In this document: positions 1 through 8,010 of the stretch, in pieces | Numbering within the stretch: the stretch's first letter is position 1 | How the letters are laid out: each line of letters opens with the position of its first letter | Source of the DNA: JANXAZ01 sp964504655 | Lineage (GTDB): Bacteria > Pseudomonadota > Alphaproteobacteria > Geminicoccales > Geminicoccaceae | NCBI GenBank assembly: GCA_964504655.1 | Contig: CAZDFD010000010.1 | Location: 9,766 to 73,765 of the forward strand | DNA: 64,000 nucleotides | Direction of reading: 5' to 3' | The notes under the pieces: model-generated | What the model saw: the letters and a program-made list of their open reading frames with translations, nothing else | Told to the model about the DNA's origin: nothing | Databases searched by the model: none | Program-made: the position numbers and the translations under genes

Positions 1-105
1 CAGGATCTTCTTCTCGATCGCCCGCAAGAGATCGAGCCGCGCCGCCGCCTCGCCCTGCCCGCTCTCCCTCGCCTCGACCGCGAGCCCGCCCATCGCCCCC
101 CTCAC
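1..105 (-). CDS. Partial CDS, 5' end only; possibly a homodimeric 2-oxoacid dehydrogenase E1 (MdeB-like)
   Basis: Only about 35 codons are inside the window. A GTG overlaps the stop of the methionine gamma-lyase gene (GTGA), with an in-frame ATG four codons later at 93, so the two genes are translationally coupled. The visible end (LDLLRAIEKKIL) resembles the N-terminus of transketolase/pyruvate-dehydrogenase-E1-type proteins as I remember them. In Pseudomonas putida, methionine gamma-lyase (mdeA) is followed by mdeB, an E1-like 2-oxobutyrate dehydrogenase, so position and sequence agree. This is inference from a short fragment and the product is not established. Confidence 0.4.
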   Translation of the reverse strand, partial: MRGAMGGLAVEARESGQGEAAARLDLLRAIEKKIL

Positions 106-1334
106 GCCGCCCGGAGCCTCCCCGGCATGTAGGCCGCCTCGAGCGCGCGGCCAACATCCGCCAACAGATCGGAGGGCGTCTCGAGCCCGATCGACAGCCG
201 CACGAGCCCGTCGCCGATCCCGAACCGGGCGCGCTCCTCGGCGGTGTAGGTCGAGTGCGTCATCGACGCCGGGTGCTGCACCAGGCTCTCGGCGTCGCCC
301 AGGCTCACCGCCCGGGTGACGAGGGTGAGCGCGTCCATGAAGCGGAGCGCCGCCGGCGCACCGCCCGCGAGCTCGACCGCGATCATGCCGCCGAAGCCGC
401 GCATCTGCCGGCGGGCGAGATCGTGCTGCGGGAAGGAGGGCAGGCCCGGATAGAGCACCCGGGCGGTGGCCGGATGGTCCTCGAGCAGGCGGGCGACCGC
501 CAGGGCCGTGGCGCAGTGCCGCTCCATCCGGAGCTCGAGGGTCTTGAGCCCGCGCAGCACGAGGAAGGCATCCAAGGGCCCGAGCACGGCACCGGTCATG
601 TCCTTGAGGCCGGTGAGCCGGATCCGCTCGATCAGCGCCCGCCCGCCCACGACCGCACCCGCCATCACGTCGCCGTGCCCGGCCAGGTACTTGGTGGCCG
701 AGTGCAGCACCAGATCGGCACCCATGGCGAGCGGCCGCTGCAGCCAGGGCGTGGCGTAGGTGTTGTCGACCAGGAGGAGCGCCCCGGCGGCGTGCGCCAC
801 CCCGGCCACCGCCTCGATGTCGACCAGCCGCATGTCCGGGTTGGCGGGCGTCTCGCAGTAGACGATCCGGGTGCGCGGGCCGATCAGGGCCGGAAGCCGC
901 TCGGGCTCGGACAGGTCGACGTGGCGCACGGCGACCCCGAACCGGCCGATGCCGTGGTGCAGGAAGGCGAAGGTGCAGCCATAGAGGGTCTGGTCGACCA
1001 GGATCTCGTCGCCGGGCTCGACCAGCGTCCAGAGTGCCGCGGTGATCGCGCCCATGCCCGAGCCCGTGACGAGGGCCGCCTCGCCGCCCTCGAGCGCCGC
1101 CAGCCGGGTCTCGAGGAGCGCCAGCGTCGGGTTGCCGAGGCGGGTGTAGACGTGGCCCGGGGCCTCGCCCGCGAAGCGCCGGGCGCCGGTGGCGGCGTCC
1201 GGGAAGGCGAAGGTCGTGGTGACGTGGATGGGCGGCACCAGCGCGCCCTGGTGCTCGGCCGGATCGTGGCCGGCGTGGATCGCGCGCGTCGCGAAGCCCG
1301 TGCCGACCGCCTGCCGCGTCGTCGTCCCGCTCAT
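102..1334 (-). CDS. megL: Methionine gamma-lyase (Cys/Met metabolism PLP enzyme)
   Basis: A 410-residue, full-length member of the Cys/Met-metabolism PLP family. It probably splits L-methionine into methanethiol, ammonia and 2-oxobutyrate in the cytoplasm. The PLP lysine is K215 in HSATKY. The phosphate-binding Tyr-Arg pair is Y63/R65, and the LYGC motif carries C120, which matches the Cys116 that marks methionine gamma-lyases and is absent from most cystathionine synthases and lyases. The ATG at 1334 is chosen because homologous sequence starts there; the same frame stays open far upstream only because it is antisense to the regulator. It is divergent from the TyrR-like activator and overlaps the downstream partial gene by 4 bases. 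Cystathionine gamma-synthase or O-acetylhomoserine sulfhydrylase are less likely alternatives. Confidence 0.85.
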   Translation of the reverse strand: MSGTTTRQAVGTGFATRAIHAGHDPAEHQGALVPPIHVTTTFAFPDAATGARRFAGEAPGHVYTRLGNPTLALLETRLAALEGGEAALVTGSGMGAITAALWTLVEPGDEILVDQTLYGCTFAFLHHGIGRFGVAVRHVDLSEPERLPALIGPRTRIVYCETPANPDMRLVDIEAVAGVAHAAGALLLVDNTYATPWLQRPLAMGADLVLHSATKYLAGHGDVMAGAVVGGRALIERIRLTGLKDMTGAVLGPLDAFLVLRGLKTLELRMERHCATALAVARLLEDHPATARVLYPGLPSFPQHDLARRQMRGFGGMIAVELAGGAPAALRFMDALTLVTRAVSLGDAESLVQHPASMTHSTYTAEERARFGIGDGLVRLSIGLETPSDLLADVGRALEAAYMPGRLRAA

Positions 1335-1435
1335 CGAACTCCCCCCGTGGATGGTCCTGCCGTCGCGGTGCTCTCCGCAAGGAGCGTGCCGGACCAGCGC
1401 GGACCGGCTCGAGCGGGGCGCGGAGCGGGCCGGCC

Positions 1436-1451
1436 GTACGGAAATCCGCAC
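1436..1451. promoter_or_regulatory. Operator-like inverted repeat, copy 1
   Basis: The 16-base element GTACGGAAATCCGCAC is a near-perfect inverted repeat (GT.CGGA..TCCG.AC). It lies between the divergent megL and tyrR-like genes. A second copy sits exactly 60 bases downstream with one difference. Sixty bases is roughly six helical turns, so both copies would face the same side of the DNA. The likely binder is the adjacent TyrR-like protein or an Lrp/AsnC-type regulator; this is inference. Confidence 0.5.
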
Positions 1452-1495
1452 ACCCCGCCGGGCGCGCGGCCTTGTGGCGTCGGGGCGGGCGTGCT

Positions 1496-1511
1496 GTAAG
1501 GAAATCCGCAC
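1496..1511. promoter_or_regulatory. Operator-like inverted repeat, copy 2
   Basis: The element GTAAGGAAATCCGCAC matches copy 1 at 15 of 16 positions. It ends 24 bases before the regulator's start codon, so a protein bound here could autoregulate that gene. With the flanking T it begins TGTAA, as E. coli TyrR boxes do (TGTAAA-N6-TTTACA), but the right half does not match. Confidence 0.5.
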
Positions 1512-1535
1512 GCTGTCCGGGAAAGCGTACGGCCC

Positions 1536-3071
1536 ATGCGCCTCGAGCTCGCCACCGCCAACCGCCTCGGCATCACCCACGAGGTCCTGGGCGTGCTGCG
1601 CGCCCACCGCCTCGACCTGCGCGCGCTCGAGGTCGAGACCCACCGCATCGCCCTCGACCTGCCCGGCCTCGAGCCCGAGGGCCTGCCGGCGCTCGCCCGC
1701 GCCTTGGCCGCCGTGCCCGGGGTGCGCTCCGTGGCGCCGCTCGCGCTCCTGCCGGGCGAGCGCCGCCGGCTCCTGCTCGACGCGCTCTTGGATGCGATCG
1801 GCGATCCGGTGCTGGCGGTCGACGCCGACGGCGCCGTGCCGTTCGCCAACGCCGCCGCCCGCGCCCTCCTGCCGGGCGGCTCCGATCCGCCCTCCGTGGA
1901 CCGCCTGCTCGAGCCGGCCGACCTCCTGCCCGAGCTGCGCGCCCGCGGCTTCGCCATGGCCGACCGCGAGGTGCGCCTGGCCGGCCGGACCTTCCTGCTC
2001 GAGGGGCGGCCCCTGGGTGGCGGGGAGGACCGGAGCGCGGCCGGCGCCCTCCTGGTCCTGCACGCCCCGGCCCGGCTCGGCGCCCGGCTCGCGGCGCTCT
2101 CCGCCCCGGGCCCGGCCGGCTTCGAGGCGCTGGTCGGCTCCTCGCCCGCCTTCCTCCGCCTCAAGGCGCGCGCCGCCCGGCTCGCCGCGCTCGACGCGCC
2201 GCTCCTGATCCGGGGCGAGACCGGCACCGGCAAGGAGCTGCTCGCGCGCGCCTGCCACGCCGCCAGCCGGCGCGCCGCCGCCCCCTTCCTCGCCCTCAAC
2301 TGCGCAGCACTGCCCGAGAGCCTCGCCGAGAGCGAGCTGTTCGGCTACGCGCCCGGTGCCTTCAGCGGCGCCCAGCGCCAGGGCAAGCCCGGCCTGCTCG
2401 AGCTCGCCGACACGGGCACCGTGTTCCTCGACGAGATCGGCGAGCTCAGCCCCTACCTGCAGGCCAAGCTCCTGCGCTTCCTCCAGGACGGCAGCTTCCG
2501 CCGGGTCGGCGGCACGGTCGAGGAGCGGGTCGACGTGCGGGTGGTCTCGGCCACCCACCGCGACCTCGAGGCCATGGTCGCGGCCGGCCGCTTCCGCGAG
2601 GACCTCTGGTACCGGCTGGCGGTGCTGACCCTCGAGCTGCCGCCCCTGCGCGCCCGGCGCGAGGACCTGCCCGAGCTCGTGGCCCACTTCCTCACCCGCG
2701 CCGCGGCCCAGGTCGGCCGGCCGGTGCCGCGGCTCGCACCCGAAGCCCTGGCCGCACTCGCCCGGGCCGAGCTGCCGGGCAACGTGCGGGAGCTCGAGAG
2801 CCTCCTGTTCCGCGCCGTGGCGCTCGCCGACGGCCCCGAGATCGACGTCGAGGACCTCGATCCGGCGAGGCCCAGGGCCGCGGCCGATCCGGCCGGAACG
2901 TCGCCCGCGACGTTGGCCCAGGCGGTGGCGGCCTTCGAGGCCGAACTCCTGCGCCGGCTCTGGGCCGAGCATCCCTCGACCCGGAGGCTCGCCCGCCGGC
3001 TCGGCACCGCCCACACCACGATCGCCCAGAAGCTGCGCCGCTACGGCATCGGCGCCGGCCGCCCGGCCTGA
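1536..3071 (+). CDS. tyrR: TyrR-like sigma-54-family transcriptional regulator (ACT-PAS-AAA+-HTH)
   Basis: A 511-residue regulator with the TyrR domain order: an ACT domain (about 1-70) that would bind an amino acid, a PAS domain (about 80-170), a sigma-54-interaction AAA+ ATPase (about 195-430), and a C-terminal TyrR-type helix-turn-helix (about 470-505). Walker A is GETGTGKE at 227-234 and Walker B is the FLDEIGE segment. The sigma-54 contact loop reads GAFSGA instead of GAFTGA; the conservative change leaves it unclear whether it works with sigma-54 or, like E. coli TyrR, with sigma-70. It lies divergent from methionine gamma-lyase with two repeat operators between, so it probably controls that catabolic gene in response to an amino acid. 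PhhR-like function is the main alternative. Confidence 0.8.
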   Translation: MRLELATANRLGITHEVLGVLRAHRLDLRALEVETHRIALDLPGLEPEGLPALARALAAVPGVRSVAPLALLPGERRRLLLDALLDAIGDPVLAVDADGAVPFANAAARALLPGGSDPPSVDRLLEPADLLPELRARGFAMADREVRLAGRTFLLEGRPLGGGEDRSAAGALLVLHAPARLGARLAALSAPGPAGFEALVGSSPAFLRLKARAARLAALDAPLLIRGETGTGKELLARACHAASRRAAAPFLALNCAALPESLAESELFGYAPGAFSGAQRQGKPGLLELADTGTVFLDEIGELSPYLQAKLLRFLQDGSFRRVGGTVEERVDVRVVSATHRDLEAMVAAGRFREDLWYRLAVLTLELPPLRARREDLPELVAHFLTRAAAQVGRPVPRLAPEALAALARAELPGNVRELESLLFRAVALADGPEIDVEDLDPARPRAAADPAGTSPATLAQAVAAFEAELLRRLWAEHPSTRRLARRLGTAHTTIAQKLRRYGIGAGRPA

Positions 3072-3201
3072 GCCACGGGCTCCCTCGGGCGATGGCTGCC
3101 CCCGGGCGATGGCTGGCATGTCGGCCCGGCCCGGCGCCCCGGTTCAACCACCGCCGCCGGGGTGCTACGCCCTTCCGGGGCCGAGGCGGGCGGAGGGGAC
3201 C

Positions 3202-3390
3202 ATGGCCGAGCCGGTGGTGGAGCCGTCGGAGATCGAGATCGGCGAGGCGGACCGGCGGACCGCGCGGGCGCTCGTCGAGGCGCTGCGCCGGGCGGCGGCC
3301 GATCTGCCCTTCGGCCTCGAGCCGCAGGACTTCGCAGCCGCGCTCGAGCGCCTGGCCGAGCCCGAGCCGGCCCGAGGAGCAGAGCCGTGA
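3202..3390 (+). CDS. Small protein (62 aa), possible amidase partner (GatC/AtzG-like)
   Basis: An ATG follows a GGAGGGG ribosome site and opens a 62-residue acidic, helical protein. Its stop overlaps the GTG start of the amidase (GTGA), so the two are co-translated. Some amidase-signature enzymes, such as GatCAB and AtzE-AtzG, have a small helical partner encoded just upstream, and size, position and composition fit that arrangement. I do not recognise the family from sequence alone. The frame is open further upstream, but the strong ribosome site decides this start. Confidence 0.6.
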   Translation: MAEPVVEPSEIEIGEADRRTARALVEALRRAAADLPFGLEPQDFAAALERLAEPEPARGAEP

Positions 3391-4802
3391 GCCCGCTCCT
3401 GGACCTGTCGCTCGCCGAGCTCGCCGCCCGCATCCGCACGGGCGAGGTCACCGCCCGGGCCGCGACCGAGGCCTGCCTCGCCGCCCTCGAGGGCCGCGGC
3501 CGCGAGCTCGTGGCGGTGGCGCGGCTCCGGCCCGAGCAGGCGCTCGCCCGGGCCGACACGCTCGACCGCGAGCGCGCCCTCGGGCGGATCCGCGGCCCGC
3601 TGCACGGCGTGCCCTTGGCCCACAAGGACATGTTCGACCGGGAGGGCGAGCTCTCCGAGTGGGGTACGAAGATCCACCGCGGCCGCGTGGCCTCCCGCAC
3701 CGCCACGGTGATCGCCCGGCTGGATGCCGCGGGTGCCGTCGACCTCGGCCGCTTGAACATGGTCGAGTTCGCGCTCGGCATCACCGGCCACAACGCCCAC
3801 ACCGGCCATCCCCGCAACCCCTGGGACACGAGCCGGATCACCGGCGGTTCGACCAGCGGCGGGGCCGCGGCGGTCGCCGCCCGGCTGGTCCCGGGCACCC
3901 TCGGCTCGGATACCGGCGGCTCGATCCGGGTGCCGGCGAGCTTGTGCGGCATCGTCGGCCTCAAGCCGACCTGGGGCCGGGTCAGCCGGGCCGGCGCCAT
4001 GCCGCTGTCCTTCTCGCTCGACCATGTGGGCCCCCTGGCGCGCACCGCCCGCGACTGCGCCCTCCTGCTCGAGGCGATCGCCGGGCCGGACCCGGCCGAC
4101 CGGACCACGACCACCCGCCCGGTGGGCGCGCTCGCCGCTGCGCTCGACGCCGGGGTGAAGGGCCTGCGGATCGGCTTCGCCCGGGGCGGCCTCGAGGTCG
4201 AGCCCGAGGCCCGGATCGCCGCCCTCGAGCGCGACGCGATCACCGCCCTGCGCGGGCTCGGGGCGCGGGTCCACGAGCAGCCGATCCCGGCCTTGGCACC
4301 GATCAACGCCGCCCGGCGGATCGTCTCGATGGCCGAGTGCGCGGCGCTGCACCGCGAGCTCGTGCGCCGCCGCCGCGCCGACTACAACCCGGAGACGCTC
4401 GCCCGCATGCTGCCCGGCTTCGCGGTCGAGGCGCCCGACTATCTGCGGGCGCTGGCGCTGCGCACGCCCCTGCTCGAGCGCTTCGTGGCCGAGGTCTTCG
4501 CCGCCTGCGACCTCCTGGCACTGCCCACCACGCCCGTCGCGACCCCGACCATCGCCGAGACCCTGACCGGCGCCGATGCCCGCTTCGTCCAGGTCTCCAA
4601 CGCCCTGGGCTCGGCGATCGGCTTCGCCAACTATCTGGGCCTGCCGGCGCTCTCGGTGCCGATCGGCCGCGACGGGCGCGGCCTGCCCGTGGGCCTGCAG
4701 CTCGTCGCCCGGCCGTTCGCCGAGGGGCTGCTGCTGCGCGCCGCGCACGCCTTGCTCGAGGCGACCGGCTGGGCCGCGCAGCGGCCGCCCGGTGCCGGCT
4801 GA
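3387..4802 (+). CDS. Amidase-signature family hydrolase
   Basis: A 471-residue cytoplasmic hydrolase of the amidase-signature family, which cleaves amide bonds through a Ser-cisSer-Lys triad. All three residues are visible: K80 in PLAHKD, S155 in GGSTSGG and S179 in GSDTGGSIR. The GTG start overlaps the stop of the upstream 62-residue protein. The aspartyl/glutamyl-tRNA amidotransferase subunit GatA normally lies beside gatB, which is absent here, so a catabolic amidase (for example on carboxybiuret, allophanate or an aryl amide) is more likely. The substrate cannot be told from sequence. The EamA transporter start lies inside its 3' end. Confidence 0.85.
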   Translation: MSPLLDLSLAELAARIRTGEVTARAATEACLAALEGRGRELVAVARLRPEQALARADTLDRERALGRIRGPLHGVPLAHKDMFDREGELSEWGTKIHRGRVASRTATVIARLDAAGAVDLGRLNMVEFALGITGHNAHTGHPRNPWDTSRITGGSTSGGAAAVAARLVPGTLGSDTGGSIRVPASLCGIVGLKPTWGRVSRAGAMPLSFSLDHVGPLARTARDCALLLEAIAGPDPADRTTTTRPVGALAAALDAGVKGLRIGFARGGLEVEPEARIAALERDAITALRGLGARVHEQPIPALAPINAARRIVSMAECAALHRELVRRRRADYNPETLARMLPGFAVEAPDYLRALALRTPLLERFVAEVFAACDLLALPTTPVATPTIAETLTGADARFVQVSNALGSAIGFANYLGLPALSVPIGRDGRGLPVGLQLVARPFAEGLLLRAAHALLEATGWAAQRPPGAG

Positions 4803-5694
4803 GCCGGCGCGGCCGGGCCCGGGCGGCGAGCTCCAGGGCGTCGCCCTCGCGGTGCTCGCCATGGCCTGCTTCGGGGCCATGGACGGCATCTCGAAGATCC
4901 TCGTGACCGTCTACCCGGCGCCGCTCGTGCTGTGGCTGCGCCATTTGGCGGCGGTGCCGATCGTGCTGCTCGTGGTCGGGCCGCGCTGGGCCGCCCGCCA
5001 CGCCCGCTCGGCGCGGCCCGCCCTGCAGCTCGGCCGGACCGCGCTCTTGGTGGTCGAGATGGGCATCGTGCTGGTCTGCTTCCGCGCCCTGCCCCTGGCC
5101 GACGTCCACGCCGTGCTGGCCCTGACCCCGCTGCTCGTGACCGCCCTCTCGGTGCCGCTCCTGGGCGAGCGGGTCGGCTGGCGGCGGTGGACCGCGGTCG
5201 CGATCGGCTTTCTGGGCATGCTCCTGATCCTCCGCCCGGGCCTGGGCGTGGTCCACCCGGCGGCCCTCCTGGCGCTCCTGGCCTCGGCCATGTACGCGGT
5301 CTACAACATCCTGACCCGCCTCGTGGCGCTCGCCGACCCGCCGCAGACGAGCTTCCTCTGGCAGACCGTGGCCGGGGCGGCGCTGCTCTCGCTCGTGGGC
5401 CCGTTCTTCTGGACCCCGCTCGCACCCCTCCACTGGGCACTCCTCCTGGCGCTCGCGGCGCTCGGCGCCACCGGCCATTTCTGCCTCGTCCAGGCGCTCG
5501 CCCGGGTGCCGGCGGTGGTGGTCCAGCCGTTCGCCTACACCATGCTGGTCTGGGCCGTCGTCATCGGCTACCTCCTGTTCGGCGACCTGCCCGATCGCTG
5601 GACCGTGGCGGGCGCGCTCGTGGTGGTGGCGGCCGGCTGCTACGCCGCCTGGCGCGAGCATGTGCGCGCCCGGGCGGCCGCCGGCCGGGGCTAG
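4792..5694 (+). CDS. EamA/RhaT-family (DMT) transporter
   Basis: A 300-residue inner-membrane protein with about ten hydrophobic helices arranged as two EamA repeats. The repeat hallmark LGERVGWRRW.AV is present near residue 125. DMT proteins of this type are usually exporters of small metabolites; the substrate is unknown. The GTG at 4792 overlaps the amidase stop by 11 bases and gives a short polar N-terminus before helix 1; a GTG at 4852 and an ATG at 4861 are alternatives. Its place after the amidase suggests it handles a substrate or product of that enzyme. Confidence 0.8.
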   Translation: MPAEPARPGPGGELQGVALAVLAMACFGAMDGISKILVTVYPAPLVLWLRHLAAVPIVLLVVGPRWAARHARSARPALQLGRTALLVVEMGIVLVCFRALPLADVHAVLALTPLLVTALSVPLLGERVGWRRWTAVAIGFLGMLLILRPGLGVVHPAALLALLASAMYAVYNILTRLVALADPPQTSFLWQTVAGAALLSLVGPFFWTPLAPLHWALLLALAALGATGHFCLVQALARVPAVVVQPFAYTMLVWAVVIGYLLFGDLPDRWTVAGALVVVAAGCYAAWREHVRARAAAGRG

Positions 5695-5708
5695 GGGGAG
5701 AGCGGTCC

Positions 5709-7022
5709 GTGGCGCCAGAGCAGGGCCTCGTCGTGCTGGCCGAGTTCCGGGTCCGGCCCGGCCACATGGAGGCCTTCCTGCCGCTGCTCGAGCAGCACGC
5801 GCGGACCACCCGCGCCAACGAGCCCGGCTGCCTGCAGTTCGACGTGGTGCGCGACGGCGAGGACCCCGACCGCGCCTTCGTCTACGAGGTCTACGCCGAC
5901 GCCGCCGCCTTCGAGGCGCACAAGGCCGCACCCTACCTCGCCCGCTACCGCGAGCGCGCCGACCCGCACCTGCTCGAGCGCAAGGTCAGCGTGCACCGCC
6001 GCGTGGCGGCACCGGGCGGCCGCGCCGCGGCGCGCAAGGTGCTCGTCGCCGTGGTCCACCTGCTGGGCCGCGGCCACCTCCTGAAGCCGCTCGAGGAGGC
6101 CGGCCTCGAGCTCGTGTGGAACCCGCACAAGCGGCCGTTGCGCGAGGCCGAGCTCGTGGAGCTCCTGCCCGGCTGCGTGGCGAGCATCGCCGGCTCCGAG
6201 CCCTACACCGAGCGGGTCCTGGCCGCTGCCGGGGACCTCAAGGTGATCGCGCGGCTGGGCGTCGGCTTCGACGCCGTCGACCTGGCCGCCGCCACCCGCC
6301 ACGGCGTCGCCGTGGCCATGGCCTTCGGCGCCAACCACGAGGCCGTGGCCGACCACGCCTTCGCGCTCATGGCGGCGCTCGCCCACGCCATCCCGCGCTA
6401 CGACCGGGCGGTCCGCGAGGGCCGCTGGCAGCTCCTCTTCCACGGCCGGCTCACCGGCGCCACGGCCGGGATCGTGGGCTTCGGGCGGATCGGCCGGGCG
6501 CTCGCCAAGCGCTGCCAGGGCTTCGCGATGGACGTCCTCGTGGCCGATCCCTTCATGGAGGCCGACGCCCTGGCCCGGCTCGGCTGCACGCTCGTCCCGC
6601 TCGACGAGCTCCTCGCCCGCGCCGACTTCGTCTCCCTGCACGCGCCCCTGACCGCCGAGACCCGGGGGCTGATCGACGGCCGCCGCCTCGCGCTGATGAA
6701 GCGCTCGGCCTTCCTCGTGAACACCGCGCGCGGCGGCCTCGTCGACGAGCCGGCGCTGGTCGCGGCCCTCGAGCGCGGCACCATCGCCGGCGCCGGCCTC
6801 GACGTGATGGCGGTCGAGCCGCTGCCCGAGGGCTCGCCCCTGCGCACCTTGTCCAACGTCGTCCTGACCCCACATGCGGCCGGTGCCAGCGAGTGGGCGA
6901 TCGAGACCATGGCCGCCCGGACGGTCGCCAACCTGCTCGCGGTGTGGCGCGGGCAGGACCCGGGCGGCGGCCTCCTGCTCAACCCCGAGGTGCTGGCCCG
7001 GCCGGCCCCGGTGCACGGCTGA
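5709..7022 (+). CDS. Fusion: antibiotic biosynthesis monooxygenase (ABM) domain + D-2-hydroxyacid dehydrogenase
   Basis: One uninterrupted 437-residue reading frame encodes two domains. Residues about 1-100 are an ABM/LsrG-like ferredoxin-fold domain. Residues about 113-437 are an NAD-dependent 2-hydroxyacid dehydrogenase with the nucleotide motif GFGRIG near 257, Arg in NTARGGLVDE, Glu in MAVEPLP and His in TPHAAGAS. No stop or strong internal ribosome site separates them. The GTG at 5709 follows a GGGGGAGAG ribosome site and lies 15 bases after the transporter gene. The ABM part may act on a quinone- or aldehyde-like substrate and the dehydrogenase on the matching 2-oxo acid; this pairing is inference. 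The dehydrogenase half most resembles the 3-phosphoglycerate dehydrogenase branch. Confidence 0.85.
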   Translation: MAPEQGLVVLAEFRVRPGHMEAFLPLLEQHARTTRANEPGCLQFDVVRDGEDPDRAFVYEVYADAAAFEAHKAAPYLARYRERADPHLLERKVSVHRRVAAPGGRAAARKVLVAVVHLLGRGHLLKPLEEAGLELVWNPHKRPLREAELVELLPGCVASIAGSEPYTERVLAAAGDLKVIARLGVGFDAVDLAAATRHGVAVAMAFGANHEAVADHAFALMAALAHAIPRYDRAVREGRWQLLFHGRLTGATAGIVGFGRIGRALAKRCQGFAMDVLVADPFMEADALARLGCTLVPLDELLARADFVSLHAPLTAETRGLIDGRRLALMKRSAFLVNTARGGLVDEPALVAALERGTIAGAGLDVMAVEPLPEGSPLRTLSNVVLTPHAAGASEWAIETMAARTVANLLAVWRGQDPGGGLLLNPEVLARPAPVHG

Positions 7023-7057
7023 GCCGGCGCCGCCGCCCTTCCTCCCCGGATCCCGCC

Positions 7058-7918
7058 ATGAGCCGCATGCACCGCGACATCATCGACAAGGACGGCACCA
7101 AGCGCCCGGTGCCGATCCACGGGGCCGAGGCGTTCGCCTTCATGCGCGCCGCCGGCCGGCTCGCCGCCCAGAGCCTCGACCACGTGACGCCCCTGATCCG
7201 GGCCGGCGTCACCACCGCCGCCATCGACCGCGCCATCGACGCCTTCATGCGCGCCGCAGGCGGCGTCCCGGCCACCAAGGGCTACCCGCACCGCGACCAG
7301 CCGGACAACCCGTTCCCGGCCTCCTGCTGCATCTCGGTCAACCACGTGGTCAACCACGGCATCCCCTCCGAGGAGAAGCGCCTCAAGGACGGCGACACCT
7401 TGAACATCGACGTGACCGTGATCCTGGATGGCTGGTACGGCGACACCAGCCGCATGTTCGTCGTCGGCCCGGTCGAGCGCATCCCGGTCAAGGCCAGGAG
7501 GCTCATCGACGTCACCTACGAGGCGATGTGGGCCGGCATCCGCGCGGTCCGCCCGGGTGCCACGCTCGGCGATGTCGGCCACGCCATCCAGCGGGTCGCC
7601 GAGGCGCAGCGCTTCTCCGTGGTGCGCGACTTCGTCGGCCACGGCATCGGCCGCAGGTTCCACGACGCTCCCGAGGTCCGCCACTTCGGCCGGCCGGGCG
7701 AGGGCCTGGTCCTGCATCCCGGCATGTTCTTCACGATCGAGCCGATGATCAACGCCGGCCGGGCCGGGGTGAAGATCCTGGCCGACGGCTGGACCACGGT
7801 CACCCGCGACCGCGAGCCCTCGGCCCAGTTCGAGCACACGGTGGGCGTCACCGCGGACGGCGTGGAAGTCTTCACCCGCTCGCCCGCCGGCCTCGAGAAG
7901 CCGCCCTACCCGGCCTGA
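7058..7918 (+). CDS. map: Methionine aminopeptidase, type I
   Basis: A 286-residue cytoplasmic metalloprotease that removes the initiator methionine from new proteins. The five metal ligands are present in order: Asp in NIDVTV, Asp in GDTSRMF, His in GHGIGR, Glu in FTIEPM and Glu in FEHTVGV. It has the length of the type I enzyme with a short N-terminal extension (about 25 residues) before the pita-bread fold. The ATG at 7058 follows the fusion-dehydrogenase stop by 35 bases. Many genomes have a second map copy, so this one may not be the essential housekeeping copy. Confidence 0.93.
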   Translation: MSRMHRDIIDKDGTKRPVPIHGAEAFAFMRAAGRLAAQSLDHVTPLIRAGVTTAAIDRAIDAFMRAAGGVPATKGYPHRDQPDNPFPASCCISVNHVVNHGIPSEEKRLKDGDTLNIDVTVILDGWYGDTSRMFVVGPVERIPVKARRLIDVTYEAMWAGIRAVRPGATLGDVGHAIQRVAEAQRFSVVRDFVGHGIGRRFHDAPEVRHFGRPGEGLVLHPGMFFTIEPMINAGRAGVKILADGWTTVTRDREPSAQFEHTVGVTADGVEVFTRSPAGLEKPPYPA

Positions 7919-7921
7919 CCG

Positions 7922-7954
7922 CTTCTTGACATAGATCCTAGATTAGGTCAGAAG
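7922..7954. repeat. Imperfect nested inverted repeat containing CTTGAC
   Basis: Downstream of map, CTTC/GAAG, TGA/TCA and CCTA/TAGG pair around a GAT loop, with a 7-base bulge on the left arm. The left arm contains TTGACA (7926-7931), a consensus -35 hexamer, but no good -10 lies 16-18 bases away. It could be a weak terminator for map, an operator, or part of the promoter of the orphan gene at 8011. No U-run follows. Confidence 0.35.
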
Positions 7955-8010
7955 ACCTTGGGAAGCCGCGGCCCCTCCGTCGGGCCGCGCGCGCCCCCTG
8001 GAGCCTCGCC

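Noticed and set aside
1335..3119. Extending the methionine gamma-lyase frame upstream to a protein of about 1000 residues
   Set aside because: The extra part is antisense to the TyrR-like gene and shows no domain; the divergent leader with operators lies in between.
7922..7954. Rho-independent terminator after map
   Set aside because: The stem is bulged, not G+C-rich and lacks a following T-run; kept only as an inverted repeat.
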